Source: an uncultured Clostridia bacterium
GTDB lineage: Bacteria > Bacillota > Clostridia > Oscillospirales > Ruminococcaceae
Direction: 5' to 3'
Length of the DNA stretch: 11,632 nt
Assembly: GCA_946533615.1 (NCBI GenBank)
Contig: CAMNBY010000225.1
Location: 1 to 11,632, forward strand
Positions 7,177-11,632 of this stretch are shown here, one piece after another. The notes beneath the pieces are model-generated. The model made no database searches. It saw nothing but the letters and a program-made list of their open reading frames with translations, and was not told where the DNA came from. The number at the start of each line of letters is the position of its first letter. Position 1 is the first letter of the stretch. A program made the position numbers and the translations under genes.

Positions 7177-7184
7177 CCCTCCTT
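7177..7184 (-). promoter_or_regulatory. Ribosome binding site deciding the GH25 gene start
   Basis: AAGGAGGG on the minus strand lies 7 nt before ATG at 7169. It supports the 259-residue form over a 302-residue form starting at 7298. Confidence 0.7.
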
Positions 7185-7195
7185 GAATGTTTGTG

Positions 7196-7224
7196 ATAAT
7201 ATATATGCCGCGGAAAAATGAAAA
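7196..7224 (-). promoter_or_regulatory. Possible sigma-A type promoter for the GH25 gene
   Basis: On the minus strand, TTTTCA (7224-7219, 4 of 6) is followed by a 17-nt spacer and TATTAT (7201-7196, 5 of 6). Transcription would start near 7189, just upstream of the ribosome binding site. If correct, the hydrophobic upstream extension of this frame would not be in the message. Confidence 0.45.
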
Positions 7225-7296
7225 AGTACCGAGAATAATTCCCCGAAAACCGCAGACAATAGAACAGATAACAGTCGTGCAAAGGAGGGAGGAGCC

Positions 7297-7938
7297 ATGC
7301 TTACTGTGCTGCTGAGAGCGGCGGTGCTCTATTTTCTTATAATCGCTGCGGTAAGGCTGATGGGGAAGCGGCAGATAGGCGAATTACAGCCCTCGGAGCT
7401 TGTGATAACGATACTGCTCTCGAACATCGCGACCCTGCCGATCGAGGACCGCTCGCTGCCGATGCTCACGGGCGTGATACCGATAGTCACGCTGGTGTGT
7501 CTTGATGTCTTTGTGTCGCAGCTGACACTGCGCAGCCGCCGAATTCGGAAGCTTGTCTCGGGCGAGCCGAAGATGATAATAACTCAGGGCAGGGTCAACG
7601 CCTCGCTGCTGAAGGAGCTGCGGTTCTCGGTCGACGATCTTATGGAGGCGCTGCGGCAGATGGACGTGTTTGATATTTCTGAGGTGCAGCTGGCTGTGGT
7701 CGAGACCACGGGTCAGGTCTCGGTCTGCACAAAGCAGGATTCCAAGGGCAAGGATCCGCCGCTGCTCGTGGGCGCCGACGGAGAGCTGATGCCCGACGCT
7801 CTTTCTGCCATCGGGCGGGACGTGAAATGGGCGCGGAAGATGCTTCACGCCGAGGGCTGCCGCGAGGAGGATATTTTCATCATGACCGCAGAACGCAGCG
7901 GCGCCTACACGGTGATAAAAAAGGAGGACTGCCTGTGA
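7297..7938 (+). CDS. DUF421 (YetF/YcaP-like) membrane protein
   Basis: 213 residues, close to the family's usual size. The N-terminal third is membrane-embedded, with spans at about 3-21, 34-50 and 57-76. The family signature GKRQIGELQPSELV occupies 23-36. The remainder is the soluble YetF-type domain: a segment with EPKMIITQGRVN, then the helical region with DLMEALRQMDVFDISEV and a strand beginning QLAVVETTG. Biochemical function of this family is not established; in spore formers some relatives are linked to the membrane or spore envelope, which does not prove a role here. The start has an unusually rich Shine-Dalgarno region, AAAGGAGGGAGGAG (7281-7294). The stop overlaps the start of the next gene, so the two are expected to be co-translated. 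I found no convincing plus-strand promoter in the 127-nt spacer shared with the divergent GH25 gene. Confidence 0.9.
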   Translation: MLTVLLRAAVLYFLIIAAVRLMGKRQIGELQPSELVITILLSNIATLPIEDRSLPMLTGVIPIVTLVCLDVFVSQLTLRSRRIRKLVSGEPKMIITQGRVNASLLKELRFSVDDLMEALRQMDVFDISEVQLAVVETTGQVSVCTKQDSKGKDPPLLVGADGELMPDALSAIGRDVKWARKMLHAEGCREEDIFIMTAERSGAYTVIKKEDCL

Positions 7939-8276
7939 AGCGGCTGGTGATCTGCGGGCTGCTGATGGCCGTGGTGGCCTTTGTGTCGCTCTATGCCCGT
8001 CACTCTGTCCTTGACCGCAGCGAGAGCCTCTGCGACATGACAGATGCTGTGCTTGCGGCGTATCGGGAGCCCGACACCGCTCTTGCGCGTCTCGACGAGC
8101 TTGAAAGGCGCTGGAGCAGTGTCAGGCGGCAGCTCGGTTTTTTCGTCAGAACCGACAGGCTTGAGGAGATCTCCTGCCGTGTGGCACGCCTTAAAGCCAT
8201 GTACACCGACGGCTCGGACGATTTTGCGGCCGAGTGTCTTGAGCTGGAGGAGCGGCTGCGCCTGCTGATCGTGTAA
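7935..8276 (+). CDS. DUF4363 family small membrane-anchored protein
   Basis: 113 residues starting at GTG 7935, which overlaps the TGA of the DUF421 gene (7936-7938) by 4 nt. AAGGAGG (7921-7927) lies 7 nt before it within the upstream coding sequence, so a longer form starting further upstream is unlikely. An N-terminal hydrophobic span (about 3-20, preceded by Lys-Arg) is followed by a helical, charged domain rich in Leu, Glu and Arg. A tryptophan in LERRWSSVRRQL and the later TDRLEEI segment resemble the DUF4363 pattern. DUF4363 genes are commonly found directly after DUF421 genes in Clostridia, which supports the assignment. A membrane partner of the YetF-like protein with its C-terminal domain outside the cytosol is inferred. 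Function is unknown. Confidence 0.8.
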   Translation: MKRLVICGLLMAVVAFVSLYARHSVLDRSESLCDMTDAVLAAYREPDTALARLDELERRWSSVRRQLGFFVRTDRLEEISCRVARLKAMYTDGSDDFAAECLELEERLRLLIV

Positions 8277-8280
8277 GGGC

Positions 8281-8309
8281 TTTACTTTTTTCTCCGGATA
8301 TGGTAAAAT
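8281..8309 (+). promoter_or_regulatory. Extended -10 promoter for pepF
   Basis: TTTACT (8281-8286, 4 of 6) is separated by 17 nt from TAAAAT (8304-8309, 5 of 6). A TGG immediately before the -10 provides an extended -10 element. It lies directly after the DUF4363 stop codon and gives a leader of about 45 nt. That leader contains a small hairpin (GCGGG 8321-8325 with CCCGC 8338-8342) shortly before the ribosome binding site at 8349-8354. Confidence 0.65.
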
Positions 8310-8361
8310 ATTATCAGGCAGCGGGAAGCCCGGCTGACCCGCATAGAAAAGGAGTACCGTT

Positions 8362-10158
8362 ATGGCAGAAGAAAGAATACCGAAGAGAAGCGAGGTGCCC
8401 GTGGAATTCACCTGGGCGCTCGAAGACATTTATCCCACAGACGAGGCGTGGAGGGAAGATCTTAAAAAGATGCAGGCTATGCCCGGGAGGGTCAAGGCCT
8501 TCAAGGGCAGGCTCGGCGAGAACGGCGAGGTGCTGCTGGAGTTTCTGAGGGTCGGCGACGAGATCTCCGTGCTTGCGGACAGCCTCGGGAATTACGCCCA
8601 GCGCCGCTCGGACGAGGACACCGCCAACCCCTTCTATCAGGGAATGATAGGCCAGCTCGAGACCGCCTTTGTCGAGCTGAACGCCGCAGGAAGCTTTGAG
8701 ACCCCCGAGATCATAGCGATCGACGAGGAGAAGCTCGAGGGCTTTTACAAGGCTGTGCCGGAGCTTGAGCTCTACCGCCGCAATCTTGACCGCGTAAGGC
8801 GCAAGAAGGAGCATATCCTCTCCGATGCTGAGGAGCGCATACTGGCGATGACAGGCGAGCTGACATCGGCTCCCGAGAATATCTATTCCATGTTCTCTGA
8901 TGCTGACCTGCGTTTCCCCGACGCAGTTGACAAGGACGGCAAAGCGCATCAGGTGACCCACGGCAGCTATATCCCGTTGGTGCAGGACAGCGACCGTGTG
9001 CTTAGAAAGTCCGCCTTCGAGTCTATGTATTCGACCTACGGCAGCTTCCGCAACACCTGCGCCTCCACGCTCTCGGCACAGATCAAGAGCGTGCAGTTCT
9101 ACGCAAAGGCGAGGAAGTATCCCTCCTCTCTTGCGGCGGCTCTTGAAGCAAACGAGGTGCCCGTGGAGGTCTACACCAATCTGATCGAGGCCGTACACGA
9201 GAACATGAACTATATGTACGACTACGTTCAGCTCAGGAAGGAGCTGATGGGGCTTGACGAGCTGCACTTCTACGATCTCTACACGCCTATCGTTTCCGAC
9301 TTTGACATGAAGATAAGCTTTGAGGAGGCAAAGGAGACCGTACTGAAAGCGCTGGCGCCTATGGGCGAGGACTATCTTGCGATACTGCGCGAGGGCTTTG
9401 ACAACCGCTGGATAGACGTCTATGAGAACGAGGGCAAGACCAGCGGCGCTTACTCCGCAGGCGCGAGAGTACACCCCTATGTCCTGCTGAACCACAAGGA
9501 CACCCTTAACTGTATGTTCACCATAGCCCACGAAATGGGTCACGCGATCCATTCTTATCTCTCGAACAGGAACCAGCCCGTGGCTTATTCCGACTACGTT
9601 ATCTTTGTGGCGGAGGTGGCCTCGACCTGCAACGAGGCGCTGCTGATGCAGTACCTGCTGAAAAACACGTCCGACAAGAAGGAGAAGGCATACCTGATAA
9701 ACTACTTCCTTGAACAGTTCCGCACCACGCTTTACAGGCAGACGATGTTTGCGGAGTTCGAGCTGAAGATCAACGAGCTTGCGGCAGAGGGCGAGGCTCT
9801 CACCGCAGAGGTGATGTGCGACATCTACAAGGAGCTCAACCGCCTCTACTTCGGCGACGGCATTGTGCTTGACGAGGAGATAAGCCTTGAATGGGCGCGT
9901 ATACCGCATTTCTATTACGACTATTATGTTTACCAGTATGCAACGGGCTATTCGGCGGCCATTGCGCTCTCGCAGCGGATACTTACCGAGGGCGAGCCTG
10001 CCGTGAAGGATTATATCAGGTTCCTTTCGGGCGGCTGCTCGACAGACCCGATCTCGCTGCTGAAGATCGCGGGAGTGGATATGTCCACCACCAAGCCTGT
10101 CACCGACGCTTTGAAGCTCTTCGGCGAGCTGATCGGGCAGATGAGAGAGCTTTTCTGA
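8362..10158 (+). CDS. pepF: Oligoendopeptidase F (M3B zinc metallopeptidase)
   Basis: 598 residues, the standard length for bacterial oligoendopeptidase F. The zinc-binding, catalytic motif HEMGH is at 390-394 within TIAHEMGHAIHSYLS. The downstream glutamate ligand sits in the conserved FVAEVASTCNEALL (Glu418 or its close neighbours). The N-terminal half is the helical M3 cap region, including the common start EVPVEFTWALEDIYP (13-27). The C-terminal part has the family's aromatic stretch, rich in Tyr and His, that lines the substrate channel (IPHFYYDYYVYQYATGYSAA, about 514-533). PepF is a cytosolic enzyme that hydrolyses medium-length oligopeptides, typically about 7-17 residues, as part of peptide turnover. 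No signal peptide is present. AAGGAG (8349-8354) lies 7 nt before ATG. With its own promoter and a terminator behind it, the gene is probably transcribed alone or with limited readthrough from the DUF421 operon. Confidence 0.97.
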   Translation: MAEERIPKRSEVPVEFTWALEDIYPTDEAWREDLKKMQAMPGRVKAFKGRLGENGEVLLEFLRVGDEISVLADSLGNYAQRRSDEDTANPFYQGMIGQLETAFVELNAAGSFETPEIIAIDEEKLEGFYKAVPELELYRRNLDRVRRKKEHILSDAEERILAMTGELTSAPENIYSMFSDADLRFPDAVDKDGKAHQVTHGSYIPLVQDSDRVLRKSAFESMYSTYGSFRNTCASTLSAQIKSVQFYAKARKYPSSLAAALEANEVPVEVYTNLIEAVHENMNYMYDYVQLRKELMGLDELHFYDLYTPIVSDFDMKISFEEAKETVLKALAPMGEDYLAILREGFDNRWIDVYENEGKTSGAYSAGARVHPYVLLNHKDTLNCMFTIAHEMGHAIHSYLSNRNQPVAYSDYVIFVAEVASTCNEALLMQYLLKNTSDKKEKAYLINYFLEQFRTTLYRQTMFAEFELKINELAAEGEALTAEVMCDIYKELNRLYFGDGIVLDEEISLEWARIPHFYYDYYVYQYATGYSAAIALSQRILTEGEPAVKDYIRFLSGGCSTDPISLLKIAGVDMSTTKPVTDALKLFGELIGQMRELF

Positions 10159-10187
10159 GGCGCATTTCCCGAGCATGAAAAAACATG

Positions 10188-10229
10188 AAAAACGGTACCT
10201 CGCCCCCGAGGGGGAGAGATACCGTTTTT
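10188..10229. terminator. Bidirectional intrinsic terminator between pepF and ilvE
   Basis: AAAAACGGTA (10188-10197) is complementary to TACCGTTTTT (10220-10229). An interior extension pairs CTC with GAG and CCCC (10203-10206) with GGGG (10211-10214) around a small loop. The GC stem is flanked by five A on one side and five T on the other, so each strand reads hairpin followed by a T run. It sits in the 97-nt gap between two convergent genes and can end both transcripts. Confidence 0.85.
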
Positions 10230-10255
10230 ATTATCTGTTATTAAGCTATGCGGTC

Positions 10256-11323
10256 TTATTCGATGGGTGTTGTCCAGCCGAAGGTGTCCTCGATCTTGCC
10301 CCACTGGATGCCTGTCATGGTGTCGTAGAGCATCTGGGAAATGGGTCCGATCTCGTTGTTGTTGATCGTCATGATCTTGTCGCCCCACTTGAGGTGACCA
10401 ACAGGGGAGATAACGGCGGCTGTGCCTGTGCCGAATACTTCGTCCAGCTTGCCTGCGTCATAAGCGTCGGCGACTTCCTGAATGGTGATCCTTCTCTCGG
10501 TGGCCTTGATGCCCTTGGACTTGCAGACCTCGAGCGCGGACTTTCTTGTTATGCCGGGAAGTACAGAGCCCTGAAGCTCGGGGGTGATTACCTCGCCGTC
10601 GATAACAAAGAAGATGTTCATGGAGCCGACTTCCTCGATGTACTTTCTCTCAACGCCGTCCAGCCAGAGCACCTGCTCGTAATCCTGCTCGTGAGCCTCT
10701 TCCTGTCCCTTGAGGGAGATAGCGTAGTTGGCAGCGGTCTTTGCAAAGCCCGTGCCGCCGCGTACTGCTCTGACGTAGTTGTTCTCAACGTAGATCTTAA
10801 CGGGGTTGAGGCCTGTGGAGTAGTAAGCGCCCGAGGGAGAGAGAATGATGAGGAACAGATAGTGATCTGCGGGTCTAACGCCAACGTAAGGATCGGTGGC
10901 GAAGATGAAGGGTCTGATGTAGAGAGCGGCGCCGTCGGTGTGAGGCACCCAGTCCTTCTCGATAGATACCAGCTTCTTGGTAGCCTCGATCATGAACTCC
11001 TCGTCGATCTCGGGGATGACCATTCTCCTTGCGGAGTTGTTGAGTCTCTTGTAGTTCTCGTCGGGTCTGAACAGCTGGATCTTACCGTCAGCGCGGCGGT
11101 AAGCTTTAAGACCCTCGAAGATCTCCTGACCATAGTGCAGGCACATAGCGGCAGGGGAGAGCGAGATCTCGCCGTAGGGCACGATGCGTGCGTCATGCCA
11201 GCCCTTGCCGGTGTCATAGTTCATAGCGAACATATGGTCAGTAAAAATGTGGCCGAAGCCGAGCTTTGTTTCGTCCTGAGGCTTGGCCTTGGGCGTTTTG
11301 GTAAGCTCTACTTTGATTTCCAT
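10256..11323 (-). CDS. ilvE: Branched-chain amino acid aminotransferase (class IV, PLP-dependent)
   Basis: 355 residues from ATG at 11323, matching the length of the longer BCAT subgroup that includes the mitochondrial and Bacillus enzymes. Diagnostic segments in order: FGHIFTDHMF (23-32), HYGQEIFEGLKAYR (63-76), the arginine-rich FRPDENYKRLNNSARRM (85-101), YIRPFIFATD (135-144), and GGTGFAKTAANYA (189-201) with Lys195 as the probable PLP-binding lysine. The class IV signature EEVGSMNIFFV is followed by LPGITR, then GTGTAAVISPVG. The enzyme transfers the amino group between glutamate and the 2-oxo acids of leucine, isoleucine and valine: the last step of synthesis or first step of breakdown. 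AAGGA (11335-11331) is 7 nt upstream of the start. No ilv or leu genes are adjacent, so it is a stand-alone unit convergent with pepF. Confidence 0.96.
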   Translation of the reverse strand: MEIKVELTKTPKAKPQDETKLGFGHIFTDHMFAMNYDTGKGWHDARIVPYGEISLSPAAMCLHYGQEIFEGLKAYRRADGKIQLFRPDENYKRLNNSARRMVIPEIDEEFMIEATKKLVSIEKDWVPHTDGAALYIRPFIFATDPYVGVRPADHYLFLIILSPSGAYYSTGLNPVKIYVENNYVRAVRGGTGFAKTAANYAISLKGQEEAHEQDYEQVLWLDGVERKYIEEVGSMNIFFVIDGEVITPELQGSVLPGITRKSALEVCKSKGIKATERRITIQEVADAYDAGKLDEVFGTGTAAVISPVGHLKWGDKIMTINNNEIGPISQMLYDTMTGIQWGKIEDTFGWTTPIE

Positions 11324-11361
11324 AGTGAAGTCCTTCTTTCATAAAAATATTTCCAAGATAT

Positions 11362-11390
11362 ATTGTACCACTTTTTCCTGCATTTTTCAA
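11362..11390 (-). promoter_or_regulatory. Sigma-A promoter with extended -10 for ilvE
   Basis: On the minus strand, TTGAAA (11390-11385) is followed by a 17-nt spacer and TACAAT (11367-11362), with TGG directly before the -10. Transcription should start near 11355, giving a leader of only about 32 nt. That is too short for a T-box or a leader-peptide attenuator, so control by leucine-responsive RNA structures at this promoter is unlikely. Confidence 0.8.
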
Positions 11391-11415
11391 GGGGTAATGC
11401 GGTATTTTTTTGAGA

Positions 11416-11449
11416 AAAATGAAATTTGCCCGGTGCAGAGTTTCATTTT
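11416..11449 (-). terminator. Possible AT-rich terminator after the leucine-rich repeat gene
   Basis: On the minus strand AAAATGAAA (11449-11441) is complementary to TTTCATTTT (11424-11416), nine base pairs around a 16-nt loop, followed by one further T. It lies between the stop of the upstream LRR gene and the ilvE promoter. The stem is AT-rich and weak for an intrinsic terminator, so this is tentative. Confidence 0.4.
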
Positions 11450-11475
11450 GGCTTTGTGCGGCTCGCTGCCTTGTA

Positions 11476-11632
11476 TCATTCCTCGATGATCTCGTAGGGC
11501 TTGCTGTTTTCCTTTGCGTATCTTTCGGCGTAGCTGCCTGCATAGCATTTGATGACCGAATACCAAATGGCGAAATCTCCGATTTTTGTAACGCTTCGCG
11601 GGATCGTCATGCTTTCAAGGCTGTCCGTGCCC
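11476..11632 (-). CDS. C-terminal end of a BspA-like leucine-rich repeat protein (partial)
   Basis: The last 51 codons before TGA (11478-11476) are open to the right edge; the start is outside the window. The translation carries the hallmark of the LRR_5 (BspA-like) repeat: SMTIPRSVTKIGDFAIW, followed by the usual closing sequence CYAGSYAERYAKENSKPYEI. In this family such a closing segment typically ends the final repeat of a surface or secreted protein. No anchor follows, so cell-wall attachment, if any, would depend on upstream domains that are not visible. The frame was read by hand from the minus strand. Whether this gene shares a transcript with ilvE is unlikely, given the promoter and possible terminator between them. 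Confidence 0.8.
   Translation of the reverse strand, partial: GTDSLESMTIPRSVTKIGDFAIWYSVIKCYAGSYAERYAKENSKPYEIIEE

Noticed and set aside
7170..7298. Hydrophobic N-terminal extension of the GH25 frame as a signal peptide
   Set aside because: The ribosome binding site 7 nt before 7169 is near ideal, the possible promoter at 7196-7224 lies inside the extension, and the extension includes the complement of the divergent gene's Shine-Dalgarno region. Kept as an open alternative in the findings.
7827..7934. Upstream extension of the DUF4363 gene within the DUF421 gene
   Set aside because: It would overlap the DUF421 coding sequence by over 100 nt and place non-hydrophobic residues before the membrane span. 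GTG at 7935 has a proper ribosome binding site.
8314..10176. A 620-codon open frame on the minus strand covering pepF almost exactly
   Set aside because: PepF on the plus strand has the full set of conserved motifs. The opposite frame stays open because GC-rich, biased codons leave few stops there; its translation is low-complexity Leu/Val/His-rich and matches no family I know.
10175..11344. A 389-codon open frame on the plus strand across ilvE
   Set aside because: It is the mirror of the clear aminotransferase gene. It also reads straight through the bidirectional terminator and the ilvE start region, and shows no recognisable domain.
11324..11400. T-box or leader-peptide attenuator upstream of ilvE
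   Set aside because: The recognised promoter leaves only about 32 nt of leader, with no room for a T-box or leader peptide and no conserved T-box sequence.
1..11632. A novel defence, mobile or biosynthetic system
   Set aside because: No transposase, integrase, toxin-antitoxin, nuclease, CRISPR repeats or tRNA attachment site is visible. The genes are separate units of ordinary chromosomal type.

Overview
The window looks like chromosomal DNA from an anaerobic gut or rumen Firmicute of class Clostridia, most likely a Ruminococcus-type member of the Oscillospiraceae. This is inferred from protein families: BspA-like leucine-rich repeats, secreted proteins built from Ig-like plus fibronectin III modules, GH25 hydrolases, a YetF/DUF4363 pair and a stand-alone EF-G paralogue. 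It also fits the strong AGGAGG ribosome binding sites, the AT-rich sigma-A type promoters and the GC-rich coding sequence. I see no phage, IS element, CRISPR array, tRNA or rRNA. Both ends cut through genes.

Layout. Positions 1-1093 (minus) hold the N-terminal part of a zinc-ribbon, single-membrane-span protein. It is driven by a perfect-consensus promoter at 1198-1226 with a leader of about 100 nt containing two hairpins. A divergent spacer of 469 nt separates it from an EF-G-like translation GTPase (1563-3641, plus, TTG start). A terminator and then a large modular, probably exported protein follow (3734-6322, plus): an N-terminal beta-rich domain, a propeller-like region, and two copies of an Ig-like plus fibronectin III unit. 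A strong hairpin terminator (6349-6385) separates it from the convergent GH25-family gene (6390-7169, minus). Divergent from that is a translationally coupled DUF421 (YetF-like) and DUF4363 pair (7297-8276, plus), then oligoendopeptidase F with its own promoter (8362-10158, plus). A bidirectional terminator (10188-10229) lies between pepF and the convergent branched-chain aminotransferase gene ilvE (10256-11323, minus), which has its own extended -10 promoter. The right edge holds the last 51 codons of a BspA-like leucine-rich repeat protein (11476-11632, minus).

How the genes relate. Apart from the DUF421-DUF4363 operon, these look like independent single-gene units with their own promoters or terminators, not one system. 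Several are envelope-associated: the zinc-ribbon membrane protein, the modular secreted protein, the GH25 enzyme, the YetF pair and the LRR protein. The others are core metabolism or translation: the EF-G paralogue, PepF and IlvE. I found no convincing undescribed multi-gene system. The most useful leads are the GH25 enzyme with a helical N-terminus and no export signal, the EF-G paralogue lacking the switch II histidine, the uncharacterised modular secreted protein, and the structured leader of the zinc-ribbon gene.
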